Shown here one piece after another: positions 1 to 8,795 of a stretch of DNA of 64,000 bases (its first letter is position 1; each line of letters opens with the position of its first letter). The position numbers were made by a program, and so were the translations under genes. The stretch covers positions 217,400 through 281,399 of the forward strand of contig CAZIKF010000002.1 in assembly GCA_964539825.1 (NCBI GenBank), written 5' to 3'. Below the pieces are notes generated by a model. The model was not told the DNA's origin and did no database searches. It saw only the letters and a list, made by a program, of their open reading frames with translations. This DNA is from CAZIKF01 sp964539825. Lineage in GTDB: Bacteria; Muiribacteriota; UBA6191.

Positions 1-175
1 GGATGGCTCCGAAAGAAAGCTCTCCAATGCTCTTCTTGTTCTAAGACGATAAGCTCAATCGAACATTTCTCAAGTACTCAATAGAGCTTTTGTTGTGCGA
101 ATGAAAAATCCAAAGAATTACTCCAGCGAGTAGGTTATCCCTCAAATCTGGCACGGCGATAATCAAATCAAGTAG
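1..175. other. Left-edge stretch without a supported gene
   Basis: No start-to-stop gene can be supported here. A short open frame from base 2 to a TAA at 50-52 could be the last 16 codons of a plus-strand gene that begins outside the window, but it is too short to judge. The terminator at 176-198 would suit such a gene. Confidence 0.3.
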
Positions 176-198
176 CCCCCTCCAAAGAAGGGGGTTTT
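176..198 (+). terminator. Rho-independent terminator upstream of mlaE
   Basis: CCCCCT (176-181) pairs perfectly with AGGGGG (189-194) around a 7-nt loop, followed directly by TTTT. It probably ends transcription of a gene to the left of the window and separates it from the mla operon, whose first ATG is only 15 bases further on. Confidence 0.6.
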
Positions 199-212
199 GC
201 CTGATACAAATA

Positions 213-1025
213 ATGCCAATGAGTATTCTATATCGCACCTTCCAGGTTCCCGGCGCATATATTCTCCGGGCAATCAATAGTTTTGGAGAAGTTACGATTC
301 TTTCTATCCAAAGCTTTTATTGGATGTTCAAGGGAAAGGTTTTTTCACCCCACTTCATGCAGACACTCAACGTTGTGGGAGTTCAGTCACTACCACTAAT
401 CTCCTTTACTGCACTTTTCTCCGGAATGGTTCTGGTTGTTCAAGTAGGAAATCAGTTTATGGAACTGGGAGCTGAAACTTACATAGGCGGCGTGGTTGGA
501 CTTTCACTTACCAGGGAACTATCCCCCCTGATGGTATCTATCATTCTCGCGGCAAGAATCGGAAGCTCAATGGCCGCAGAATTAGGAACCATGAAAGTGA
601 CTGAGCAAATTGACGCACTGGAAGTTATGGCGACTAATCCAGTTCACTTCCTTGTGGTGCCGAGAATTCTGGCCTGCATGTTCTTCACTCCTGTTCTGGT
701 GATTTACTCGAACGTTGTTGGCATTCTGGGTGGCCTGGGGGTCGCTGTGTTTCAGATTGGCTGTAACTACCATTTGTTTGTGGAAAGCCTGGTCAACATG
801 GTAGACATCAGCGATCTGATATCAGGACTTATCAAAAGTACTGCTTTTGGCTTTATCGTAGCTCTTGTTGGGTGTTACAAAGGCTTGAGTACCCGTGGGG
901 GAGCTAAAGGGGTGGGATCAGCAACAACACAGTCAGTTGTGGTCATTATCACAAGTATTCTCGTGTTCAACTACTTCTTCTCTCTGGCATTTTTCGCATT
1001 TCTGAAACTAACGGACCGGATGTAA
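213..1025 (+). CDS. mlaE: MlaE-type phospholipid ABC transporter permease
   Basis: This is the inner-membrane permease of the Mla/Ttg2 system, which moves phospholipids between inner and outer membrane. The 270-residue length is normal for the family. The family hallmark runs from RELSPLM (101-107) through AARIGSSMAAELGTMKVTEQ (113-132) to IDALEVMATNP (133-143). Hydrophobic segments surround it and continue to the C-terminus (SVVVIITSILVFNYFFSLAF). A second in-frame ATG lies two codons downstream and there is no strong ribosome binding site for either, so the start is uncertain by two residues. The stop is followed immediately by the ATG of mlaF, so the genes are surely co-transcribed. The direction of lipid transport cannot be read from sequence. 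Confidence 0.93.
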   Translation: MPMSILYRTFQVPGAYILRAINSFGEVTILSIQSFYWMFKGKVFSPHFMQTLNVVGVQSLPLISFTALFSGMVLVVQVGNQFMELGAETYIGGVVGLSLTRELSPLMVSIILAARIGSSMAAELGTMKVTEQIDALEVMATNPVHFLVVPRILACMFFTPVLVIYSNVVGILGGLGVAVFQIGCNYHLFVESLVNMVDISDLISGLIKSTAFGFIVALVGCYKGLSTRGGAKGVGSATTQSVVVIITSILVFNYFFSLAFFAFLKLTDRM

Positions 1026-1808
1026 ATGGAACCAGTCATACGACTTGAGAATGTCTATAAATCCTTCGGAGACAAGCATGTTCTCCAGGGTGTTTCTCTG
1101 GAAATTTACAAGGGAGAGACCTTTGTAATCCTGGGTCCAAGCGGATGCGGAAAGAGTGTAACCCTAAAAATAATCACTGGCCTTCTGGAGCCTGATGCTG
1201 GAGAAGTCTTTGTGGATGGCAGGGACATTCTCAGAATTAAAGAGCCTGAGCTCAATGAAATCCGAAGACAAATGGGAATGCTATTTCAAAATGCGGCCCT
1301 GTTTGATTCTCTAACCGTAGCCGAAAACGTGGGCTTTGGGTTGAATCAGATGGGAACTATGGACCCTGAAGAAATCGCTCGTCGTGTTTCCCGCAATCTA
1401 GAACTCGTAGGTCTAAGCGGAATCGAGGAAATAATGCCTTCAGAGCTCTCGGGTGGAATGAGGAAACGTGTTGGATTAGCTCGTGCAATAGCCCTACATC
1501 CACGCCTCATCATTTATGATGAACCCACCACTGGGCTGGATCCGATTGTAGCAACGGAGATCGATCAACTGGTGGTTAAACTGCAACGTGAGTTAAATGC
1601 CACCTCCGTGGTCATCACCCATGACTTAAATTCCGCGTTCAGGGTCGCTGACCGAATGGGGCTCCATTTTGACGGAAAAATCTGGGAAATTTCAGACCCA
1701 GACACCTTCCGAAACTCTAAGAATCCATTTGTCCAAAGATTCCTAAAGGGCGAACCTGAGATCAAGGATAATCATAGAATTTATGAATTTAAGGGACGAT
1801 TCGTATGA
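1026..1808 (+). CDS. mlaF: MlaF-type phospholipid ABC transporter ATP-binding protein
   Basis: This cytoplasmic ATPase powers the Mla permease. All nucleotide-binding motifs are present: Walker A GPSGCGKS (38-45), Q-loop Q88, ABC signature LSGGM (141-145) and Walker B LIIYDEP (161-167) followed by TTGLDP. The MRKRV version of the signature helix is typical of MlaF. The 260-residue length is normal. It starts immediately after the mlaE stop, and its end overlaps the mlaD start by four bases (ATGA), indicating translational coupling through the three-gene unit. Confidence 0.93.
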   Translation: MEPVIRLENVYKSFGDKHVLQGVSLEIYKGETFVILGPSGCGKSVTLKIITGLLEPDAGEVFVDGRDILRIKEPELNEIRRQMGMLFQNAALFDSLTVAENVGFGLNQMGTMDPEEIARRVSRNLELVGLSGIEEIMPSELSGGMRKRVGLARAIALHPRLIIYDEPTTGLDPIVATEIDQLVVKLQRELNATSVVITHDLNSAFRVADRMGLHFDGKIWEISDPDTFRNSKNPFVQRFLKGEPEIKDNHRIYEFKGRFV

Positions 1809-3208
1809 GAAGGGATCATCTTGAACTAAAAGTCGGGATTGTTAGTTGTATTGCCTTGTTAATGACCGCTGCATTAATTCTTGTTGTCGAGGATTGGAAT
1901 CTGTTCCAGGGTGACTATATTGTCAGGGTTGGGTTTCCTGACGCTGAACTTCTCCTTGAAGGCGCGAATGTAAATATGTCTGGTGTGAAAATTGGAAAGG
2001 TCAGCGCGATGTACATTAACTTGCGCCCCTCGGATCAGCAGAAGGTCATCATAGATCTACAGGTTTATAATGAACATCGAATTCCCGACGACGCCTCCTT
2101 TCAAATTACGAGTTCTGGATTCTTTGGTACTCATTACGTAAGAATTTCTCCTCCTACAAAAGTTCCAAAAAACGGATTCACTTTCATTGATCCAACCATT
2201 ACCAGGATCTACCAGGGAAGCTCCACTACAAATATCGAACAGCTCCTGAATCGGGGGAGAGGTGCGCTAGAGCGTATTCAGTCCATCCTGGATCATGTCA
2301 ATGATGTTGTAGGAAATGAAAATACTAAAAAGGACATTCATTCTATTGTGTCAAACTTCAGGAGCTCATCAGAGTCCTTCAGGGATGTACTTGGCGAATT
2401 GAAAACCGATTTTCATCTTGTTTCCCAGGATGTACTCGCTGTCACCTCTCATTTGAAAAAGATCATGAACCTGCGGGAGGGTCACATACTCAAGACCCTG
2501 GAAAGCGCGGAGGCAATTACGGCAAACCTCAGAGAAATCACGAGTAGTAATCGAGAACGAATTTCACACATCCTGAAGAAAATTGATTCTATCGCCAGTG
2601 GAATCGATGATGACGGTCAATTCAAAGAAGCCATGCAAAGAGTTCGGGAGAACTTTGTTCGGGTGAGTGAAAATGTGGTTGAAGTGACCGGTAGAGCACA
2701 AGATATCATTGAAAATCCAGCCCTTGAAACCAAGCTTCATGGCGCGATTGACTCCGCTACAAATGCTGCCAACGCACTCGCCGACATTAAGCATGATCTC
2801 TATTCTATAGACACACGATTCTCAACCAGGGCACTCTACAATCCCTCGGATGGAAACTTTGAAAGCAGTTTTTACCTGGATACGACATTTAAAAATAAGT
2901 ATCTCTTAAAGATTGGTTTGGAGAACCGCGATCCGGAACCAGGAGTTACCCTTATCCATGGAGGAATTCACCGCTATGGCATGTCCTTTCGCGCTGGTCT
3001 GACTAGAGATAAATTTGGTCTTGGAATTGAAAAATCTCTGCTCGGAGATCGTCTTCAAATTGGTCTTGAGTCCTATGATCTCAACGACCCGGTCCACAGG
3101 ATTTTCGCCCTGCTCAGAATGAACGATCATACTGCGTTTATGATGAAATGGGATGATTTGGAAAGTGCAAGTTCAGATTTCCGCATTGGACTCCATCACA
3201 CATTCTGA
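1805..3208 (+). CDS. mlaD: MlaD-type MCE protein with long helical and C-terminal beta-rich region
   Basis: This is the periplasmic substrate-binding MCE subunit anchored to the MlaEF complex. One N-terminal membrane helix (about residues 10-27) is followed by a single MCE domain (about 36-120, with EGANVNMSGVKIGKV). Residues 145-330 look like an extended helical, coiled-coil region. The last ~120 residues alternate polar and hydrophobic positions in short strands and the protein ends in phenylalanine (HHTF), as outer-membrane barrels do. At 467 residues it is far longer than E. coli MlaD (about 180). The MCE assignment is firm; that the C-terminus is an outer-membrane barrel or anchor is inference. 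Confidence 0.85.
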   Translation: MRRDHLELKVGIVSCIALLMTAALILVVEDWNLFQGDYIVRVGFPDAELLLEGANVNMSGVKIGKVSAMYINLRPSDQQKVIIDLQVYNEHRIPDDASFQITSSGFFGTHYVRISPPTKVPKNGFTFIDPTITRIYQGSSTTNIEQLLNRGRGALERIQSILDHVNDVVGNENTKKDIHSIVSNFRSSSESFRDVLGELKTDFHLVSQDVLAVTSHLKKIMNLREGHILKTLESAEAITANLREITSSNRERISHILKKIDSIASGIDDDGQFKEAMQRVRENFVRVSENVVEVTGRAQDIIENPALETKLHGAIDSATNAANALADIKHDLYSIDTRFSTRALYNPSDGNFESSFYLDTTFKNKYLLKIGLENRDPEPGVTLIHGGIHRYGMSFRAGLTRDKFGLGIEKSLLGDRLQIGLESYDLNDPVHRIFALLRMNDHTAFMMKWDDLESASSDFRIGLHHTF

Positions 3209-3397
3209 AACCAGCTTCTTGTGGTGCTAGTGAGGTAAGTCGTGACTAAGTGTTTCCAGCCTTTCCTCTTTCCCATTCCCCCTTCCCTTGCTATAATCCC
3301 TTTGAATTGGAGAAGTAATACAAAAAACATACTTTATTGTTTTTTTTTGGCCGATTAGAGCTGTATTGATCCTCTTTAAGTTAATGTAGGAAGGTCC

Positions 3398-5164
3398 ATG
3401 AGTTTTGCTCGATTTCTTTTTCTTTGCGTTACAATTTCACTGACCCTATCCCCGGTCTATTCCAAATCAGGAGAGAAAATCAGCTCCCTGCCCAAGAAAA
3501 TCAGCCAGTCGGTTAGTCCCAAAATCTCCGACAGACCCGCACCGAAGGGTCCCCTCGTTACTGATATTCTCATCAATGGGAATCAAAACACTGCTAAGCA
3601 AATCATCTTAGTTTCGATAAACACCAGGGTCGGAGGCCACCTGGATGAAGAAACTTTAAAAAACGATGTCAAATCCATCTACAAGCTTGGATATTTTCAG
3701 TCTCCTCCAAAAGTTTTGACCGAGCGTTTCCGGGGAGGAGTCAGGCTTGTCTTCACAGTTGAGGAAAACCCCCTGGTGGAATCCATAACCCTGGAAGGGA
3801 ATACACTCTTAGCCACCGAAGATCTTCTAAAAGAAATGACCACAAGTCCGGGTTCTGTTTTAAACATACGACAGCTCTATGAAGACCTATCCCTGATCTC
3901 ATCTTTGTACCGCAAAAAAGGGTATATCTACTCCGGAATCTACAACCCTGGAAAGCAAGTCAATATTGAAGGCACTAAAATTCATATTAAGATTCATGAA
4001 TCCCGCATCTCAAAAATTCTGGTGGAAGGAAACAAAAAAACCAGAGATTACGTGATCATGCGGGAACTTCTGATGGAAGAAGGACAAATCGTCCACCGGG
4101 ATGGGGTTGGAGATTCCCTGAGAAACCTTAGGAATTTGGATTACTTTGAACTTGAACAGCCAGAAATCAACCTGGATCCTGAAACCGGTGATACAAACAT
4201 CACCCTCCGTCTTAAAGACATCAAAACAGGTACAGCAAGCTTTGGTGGTGGATATAGTTCCGTGAATGGTTTTGTAGGATTCGTGGATGCTACCGAGCGC
4301 AATTTTCGCGGCAAGGGACAATCCTTAAGGGTCAAAACCCAGTTCGGGGGGGAACAGGCCTATGAATTGGCCTTTACCGAGCCCTACTGGAGAGGTAGGC
4401 GACAGGCACTTGGCGGCTCCATCTTTCGCACTATTGTTGATCGAGATCAAATTCGTCCCGAAAACCTGAATTCAAGATTTGAAGAACGAAGGGAGGGCTT
4501 TTCCATCTTCTCATCGTGGAGAAAACGAAAGGATGAAAGCACAACAGTCCGCTTCATAGACGAGAGAATCAAGACGAATGTCTTGGTTGGAGTTCCAGAG
4601 CTACTGCTTAATGACCATCAACAGACCATTGGAGTCACCTGGGTCAGAGATCTCAGGGATAATTTTCAGTACCCCACCAAAGGCCACCGACATAGTTTCA
4701 CTTTTACCACCACCGGTGGGATCCTGGCAGGAGAGAATAATTTTAATAAATATTCTTATGACTTTAGAAAATATTGGGATACGAAGTTCATAAGGAAGAA
4801 TACTCTGGCACTTCGCACTCGCCTGGGTATAGCTCAAGAGTTGTCTGGATTCATCCCTTTTATTGATTTATGGAGTATTGGCGGTTCCAATTCCATACGC
4901 GGCTACGAAGATCGAGAATTTGTCGGAAAGAAGATGTGGTATACCAATCTGGAATTTCGCTACAAGCTATCCGAGCAGTTTACAGCTGCACTCTTTACTG
5001 ATGCGGGATCAGCCTGGGATAACTTTCAAGGTTTTGATCTGAAGTCTGCCTATGGTGTAGGCATTCGATTCAAAACTCCACTGGGCCCATTTCGGCTTGA
5101 TTTCGCACGCGCAAGTGACCGAAAGAGCAACAAGATTCACTTTGGAATCGGAAGTATGTTCTAG
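3398..5164 (+). CDS. bamA: BamA/Omp85-family outer membrane assembly protein with three POTRA domains
   Basis: An N-terminal signal peptide (about 1-22) precedes three POTRA-like domains of ~75 residues (roughly 50-125, 126-202, 203-277), each beginning with a strand of the type ILINGN, ITLEGN or ILVEGN. A beta-barrel fills 278-588. The L6 loop hallmark IRGYED is present and the last residue is Phe (FGIGSMF), the barrel assembly signal. Length is 588 residues against about 800 for five-POTRA BamA. It could be the main BamA of a lineage with fewer POTRAs, or a TamA-like paralogue. It lies 190 bases downstream of mlaD, suggesting a shared envelope-biogenesis locus. Confidence 0.85.
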   Translation: MSFARFLFLCVTISLTLSPVYSKSGEKISSLPKKISQSVSPKISDRPAPKGPLVTDILINGNQNTAKQIILVSINTRVGGHLDEETLKNDVKSIYKLGYFQSPPKVLTERFRGGVRLVFTVEENPLVESITLEGNTLLATEDLLKEMTTSPGSVLNIRQLYEDLSLISSLYRKKGYIYSGIYNPGKQVNIEGTKIHIKIHESRISKILVEGNKKTRDYVIMRELLMEEGQIVHRDGVGDSLRNLRNLDYFELEQPEINLDPETGDTNITLRLKDIKTGTASFGGGYSSVNGFVGFVDATERNFRGKGQSLRVKTQFGGEQAYELAFTEPYWRGRRQALGGSIFRTIVDRDQIRPENLNSRFEERREGFSIFSSWRKRKDESTTVRFIDERIKTNVLVGVPELLLNDHQQTIGVTWVRDLRDNFQYPTKGHRHSFTFTTTGGILAGENNFNKYSYDFRKYWDTKFIRKNTLALRTRLGIAQELSGFIPFIDLWSIGGSNSIRGYEDREFVGKKMWYTNLEFRYKLSEQFTAALFTDAGSAWDNFQGFDLKSAYGVGIRFKTPLGPFRLDFARASDRKSNKIHFGIGSMF

Positions 5165-5236
5165 TCTAAAACTTATCTCCTGAATTCATTTTTTAACTAC
5201 CCAAGAGATCCTGGTGGGAACTAAATTCAAAATGTC

Positions 5237-7006
5237 ATGCAGCGCGAAGTCAAACGATTCGAAAGTCGAGACCTACACAAGGATTTATCCGGGCTACCCC
5301 GGTTTCTTCAGGATTTGAGAGAACTTTCTCCAGCACCGGAGGAAACCTGTTTTCTAATCCAAAGAAACGGCTTTATTTCGCGTGTCACGAGTACACCCTT
5401 ACAGGCCTGCCTTTCCATTCCCATCCACTCCCGTACTCACGGGACCGAACCCTATATTCTTTTCCTGCTGTACCCTAAGAGACTCCAGAGTATTCCGGTA
5501 AAATTAAATAGACTCCTGTGGAAATTTCATCTCGACGCAATCGTTGTTTTTTCTCTTGAGCCTGAATCCCCACTTCTTTTTCTCAACTTGAAGGCCGAGG
5601 AGTTCAGGCTAACCCAGGAATTGGAATATAGAGAGGTGAGTCAAACCGAGTTGCGTCGACTTTTTAGCACAGACTGGTTCAGGCTGAGATCGGAAAAAAT
5701 CGAAGACACCTGGGAAGAAGAAGAGGAAGAAAAGGCAAATCTCAGAGCCCTGTGCCTTTCCCTTGAATTCACTACCAGAAGTCTGGCAATCCCGTGTTCT
5801 CCTACGGAAGAATTCCACGCACTCGTCAAAACACTTGGATTTGAGATCCTTTTTGACGAATCTCAAAAACTTTCCCGTCCCCACTCAGGCACCTTCCTGG
5901 GAAAGGGAAAATTTGAGGAAATTGTCGCACGGGTCGAGATGGGGGACTTTACCCACATACTGACCAACTGCGATGTCCCCTCTTCTCTTAAACGAAAGTT
6001 CACCGAAGAGACTTTAATTCCGGTATGGGATAGAACCGACCTGATCCTGGAAATTTTTTATCACCACGCAAGAACGGAGAGGTCCAAACTACAGGTGGAA
6101 CTTGCCAGGTTTTATTACCACTCCGAGCAAATCATCCAAACTCATCTGCAGGGCCCAGAGTCCGGGGTACGCCGTACGGTAGTGCACAAGGACAAGATTC
6201 GGTCCCGAATCACTGAACGTCGCCGGGAAATCAAAGATGAACTCGAACGTCTGAAAACACAAGATGAGAATCGTTTGCAAATCAGGCTACGTGAAAATCC
6301 TTTCTCCATGGCTTTGATTGGCTACACGAACGCGGGAAAATCTTCCCTGTTCAATGGACTGTTAGGACGCCATGAGGTAGATGTTGAAAATCTCCTGTTC
6401 AAGACCCTGGATACCACTACCAGGGCTCTGGAACTTTCCCTTCAATCAAGAATTCTGATTACCGACACAGTAGGATTCATTCAGAAGTTACCTCCCCATC
6501 TTGAGGAGGCATTCACAACAACCCTCTCTGAGTCCCAGATCTGCTCCCACCTGCTCATCCTCCTGGACCCGGTAGGAATGCCCTTAGAAATCCAACAGCA
6601 AGTATTGCGCGAAACTCTGGCTAAGATTGGCCGGACCGATGAAGAAAACTGGTTCTGGGTTCTCAATAAGGTCGATCTATTCGACTCCAGGGAAAAGGCT
6701 AACCAAATCTGTAAAACCCTATCGATTGAGTATCAAGTCAGCGCTACCAGCGATGACTCGGTACAGGAGCTCAAAGAGTCCATCGTGGAGAAGCTATTCG
6801 CTATGCTGCGCCAGGAAACCCTATACCTGGATTACGAAGAATATGGGAAGCTCCATGGGTTGCGAGAAATAGCCACCCTCGAAGAAGAACCCGCCTATTT
6901 CGGAACCCATTTGGAATTGCGCATATCCTTTCCTAACGAAAACACCCACCGAATAGAAAAAGTCTTCGGACGCTCACTAGATGAACTAACCCAACCAAAA
7001 AATTGA
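5237..7006 (+). CDS. hflX: Ribosome-associated GTPase HflX with long N-terminal extension
   Basis: HflX is a GTPase that binds stalled ribosomes and splits them. The HflX N-terminal domain begins near residue 200 (FLGKGKFEEI). The helical linker follows, with the family pattern HARTERSKLQVELARFYY. The G domain has G1 GYTNAGKSS (about 361-369), DTTTR, G3 DTVGFI and G4 NKVD. At 589 residues it is about 160 longer than typical HflX, because residues 1-180 form an acidic extension I do not recognise. A fragment of the 3' end (codons around EEPAYFGTHLELRISFP) has been duplicated downstream at 7492-7577. Confidence 0.92.
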   Translation: MQREVKRFESRDLHKDLSGLPRFLQDLRELSPAPEETCFLIQRNGFISRVTSTPLQACLSIPIHSRTHGTEPYILFLLYPKRLQSIPVKLNRLLWKFHLDAIVVFSLEPESPLLFLNLKAEEFRLTQELEYREVSQTELRRLFSTDWFRLRSEKIEDTWEEEEEEKANLRALCLSLEFTTRSLAIPCSPTEEFHALVKTLGFEILFDESQKLSRPHSGTFLGKGKFEEIVARVEMGDFTHILTNCDVPSSLKRKFTEETLIPVWDRTDLILEIFYHHARTERSKLQVELARFYYHSEQIIQTHLQGPESGVRRTVVHKDKIRSRITERRREIKDELERLKTQDENRLQIRLRENPFSMALIGYTNAGKSSLFNGLLGRHEVDVENLLFKTLDTTTRALELSLQSRILITDTVGFIQKLPPHLEEAFTTTLSESQICSHLLILLDPVGMPLEIQQQVLRETLAKIGRTDEENWFWVLNKVDLFDSREKANQICKTLSIEYQVSATSDDSVQELKESIVEKLFAMLRQETLYLDYEEYGKLHGLREIATLEEEPAYFGTHLELRISFPNENTHRIEKVFGRSLDELTQPKN

Positions 7007-7048
7007 AGGAGCCTGGGGCTCTAGGAGTCAGGAGCTAGAAAAACCGAG

Positions 7049-7074
7049 AAATTTAAGTGCCAAATTTAAGTGCC
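7049..7074. repeat. Tandem 13-bp duplication
   Basis: AAATTTAAGTGCC occurs twice head to tail (7049-7061 and 7062-7074), 40 bases after the hflX stop. It is a simple slippage-type duplication at the edge of the rearranged region. Confidence 0.8.
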
Positions 7075-7104
7075 AGTCTATCTTTCTCCCATCTCTTTGA
7101 TCAG

Positions 7105-7133
7105 GTCATACCGAGACTTGATCGCGGTATCCA
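7105..7133. repeat. Small palindromic intergenic repeat, left copy
   Basis: ATACCGAGA (7108-7116) and TCGCGGTAT (7122-7130) form a 9-bp stem with one mismatch and a 5-nt loop. The same element occurs as the reverse complement at 8796-8826. The two copies bracket the interval that holds the hflX fragment and the acetyltransferase gene. Confidence 0.75.
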
Positions 7134-7148
7134 GCTTTTGTAGTTTTT

Positions 7149-7352
7149 AGCTGCGTTGCCTCCGGGTCCCGACCCCTCCGATCACCCCGTTCCTGCCGCT
7201 CAGTTCGGACCCTAAATTGGTGGCATCACAAACAACCCGAGCGCAGCCTACGTCTGCAGTCGGTTCAGTAGCTAGCACTATACCTGCCCTGAATAACGAC
7301 ACGCATCCGAATAACCGCTCTATGCACGGGGGCCCCATCTACGGCGCCACCC
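7149..7352 (+). repeat. Long inverted repeat, left arm (~200 bp)
   Basis: This arm matches the reverse complement of 7659-7863 over its whole length at roughly 70-80% identity by eye, with shared blocks such as GCGTTGCCTCCGGGTCC and TGCACGGGGGCCCCATCTAC. Both arms can encode a related 63-residue frame (MGPPCIER...TRRQR), in opposite orientation. That either frame is translated is doubtful. It resembles the end of a degenerate repeat element rather than a gene. Confidence 0.75.
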
Positions 7353-7491
7353 GGATCTCATCCTTGTTGGGATGGAATTGTTGGATTTAGATTTCAGGCA
7401 CATGCCAAGCTTTGAACATTTTGGACATCATCGAGCGTAATCTGGGAATTATCCCTCTGAATGAAATATACGGAGAACTTTCATGAAAATT

Positions 7492-7577
7492 GAAGAACCC
7501 TCCTATTCAGAGACCCATTTGGCAGTGCGCATTTCCTTTCCCAGTAAAAACCTCCACCGAATAGAAGAAATCTTCGG
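7492..7577 (+). pseudogene. Duplicated fragment of the hflX 3' end
   Basis: Eighty-six bases match hflX 6884-6969 without an indel at about 80% identity. The encoded stretch EEPSYSETHLAVRISFP... corresponds to EEPAYFGTHLELRISFP... of HflX, with about two thirds of residues identical. An ATG at 7483 opens a 69-codon frame through it, but the frame then runs into the right arm of the inverted repeat, so no functional product is expected. It lies between the two arms of the long inverted repeat. Confidence 0.8.
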
Positions 7578-7658
7578 CAATTTGGGCAACTATCACCCCT
7601 TTCTTCTGCTATTGGATACAGGTACAACGATAGACACACGATCATCGAGAATCTTATC

Positions 7659-7863
7659 CGGGTGGGGCCGTAGATGGGGCCCCCGTGCATAGAGCGGTGC
7701 TTCGGATACAGGCTGCGATCCAGCGCAAGTACGCCGCATGCTACTGTACCGGGCGCAGACGTAGTCTGCGCCCGGGTTGTTGGTGATGCCACTTTTCATT
7801 GGTCCGAACTAAGCGTCAGGAACGGGGTATTCGGAGGCGACAGGACCCGGAGGCAACGCGGCT
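7659..7863 (-). repeat. Long inverted repeat, right arm (~205 bp)
   Basis: This is the reverse-complement partner of 7149-7352. It contains a perfect nested palindrome, GGGCGCAGAC-GTA-GTCTGCGCCC (7749-7771), which is degenerate in the left arm, and a G/C-rich palindrome near 7664-7685. The arm ends about 15 bases before the acetyltransferase start, so any promoter for that gene would lie inside it. Confidence 0.75.
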
Positions 7864-7878
7864 AATCTATTAGACCAA

Positions 7879-8784
7879 ATGCACACCGAAAGTGCTTTAA
7901 TAGTTTGTATGGATGAATCCAACATAAGAACAAATTATAGGGATGACTCGTTTCTTCGTGAGGCATTTTTTGAATTCGCTCCCTGTGTGTTTCCGGGAAT
8001 TTCATTCAAGGATTGGTTTGAGATGGGCTTCTGGAATGAGAGGTACATTCCATATTCTTTTTTGGAGGGCTCTAAGATTGTTTCGAACGTATCCATTTTT
8101 CTAATGGATATCGTTTTAAAGGGTGAACCTCGCAAGGCTATTCAATTTGCGACGGTAGGCACGCTTCCAGGTCATCGAAAGGCTGGACTATCAAGAATCT
8201 TGATGGAGAGGGTCATAGAAGACTACCAATCCCAGGTTGATTTCATGTTCTTGTTCGCCAACGACTCCGTTCTCGATTTCTACCCTAAATTCGGATTTAA
8301 GAGACAGGGTGAGTGTGCTTTTACTCATCGGGTAGAAAACATCGAAAAAAAAAGGGGAGCCAGACTATTGGACCTTTCAAATCCAGATGATTTTAGGATT
8401 CTAGTGGACCTCTCCGAACAAACTAAGCCGGTCACAGAGCGGTTTGGATCCGCTAAAAATGGGCCGATCTTTATGTGGCATGCCCTTTACATGCAGTCAA
8501 ATAACCTTTGGTACATTGAGAAGGAAAAAATTGTAATCGTCTGTGAGTGTCATGATAAGACTCTTTCAATTTTTGACGCTTTGAGCGAATCTGATTTTTC
8601 TATGAAATCAATTATAGGTTACCTGGTTACCGAAGAAATTGAGAACGTTGAGGTTTACTTTACTCCGGATAAATTGGACCTCAATTTTGAGTCCAAAAAT
8701 GGAGACTTAGATTCACCCTTGTTTGTAAGAGGTATTGATCTATCTGGATTGAAATTTAAGTTTCCCGCACTAGCGCAAACATAA
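7879..8784 (+). CDS. GNAT-family N-acetyltransferase
   Basis: This is probably a cytoplasmic acetyl-CoA-dependent acetyltransferase with unknown acceptor. The acetyl-CoA binding region is recognisable as ATVGTLPGHRKAGLSRILME (around residues 95-115), followed by the strand and helix FLFANDSVLDFYPKFGFKRQ, typical of GNAT motif B. About 170 C-terminal residues beyond the GNAT fold are unassigned, so the protein resembles two-domain Eis-like members. An alternative start is the ATG at 7912. The gene lies between two copies of a small palindrome (7105-7133, 8796-8826) in a rearranged region, which suggests insertion or local rearrangement. Confidence 0.75.
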   Translation: MHTESALIVCMDESNIRTNYRDDSFLREAFFEFAPCVFPGISFKDWFEMGFWNERYIPYSFLEGSKIVSNVSIFLMDIVLKGEPRKAIQFATVGTLPGHRKAGLSRILMERVIEDYQSQVDFMFLFANDSVLDFYPKFGFKRQGECAFTHRVENIEKKRGARLLDLSNPDDFRILVDLSEQTKPVTERFGSAKNGPIFMWHALYMQSNNLWYIEKEKIVIVCECHDKTLSIFDALSESDFSMKSIIGYLVTEEIENVEVYFTPDKLDLNFESKNGDLDSPLFVRGIDLSGLKFKFPALAQT

Positions 8785-8795
8785 GGGATATGCTT

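Noticed and set aside
2..52. Possible C-terminal end of a plus-strand gene entering from the left
   Set aside because: Only 16 codons are visible and no domain can be recognised, so it is not listed as a gene.
7481..7799. Small open frames on both strands across the hflX fragment and repeat arm
   Set aside because: Their codons come from palindromic repeat DNA and a duplicated gene fragment. None has a start signal.
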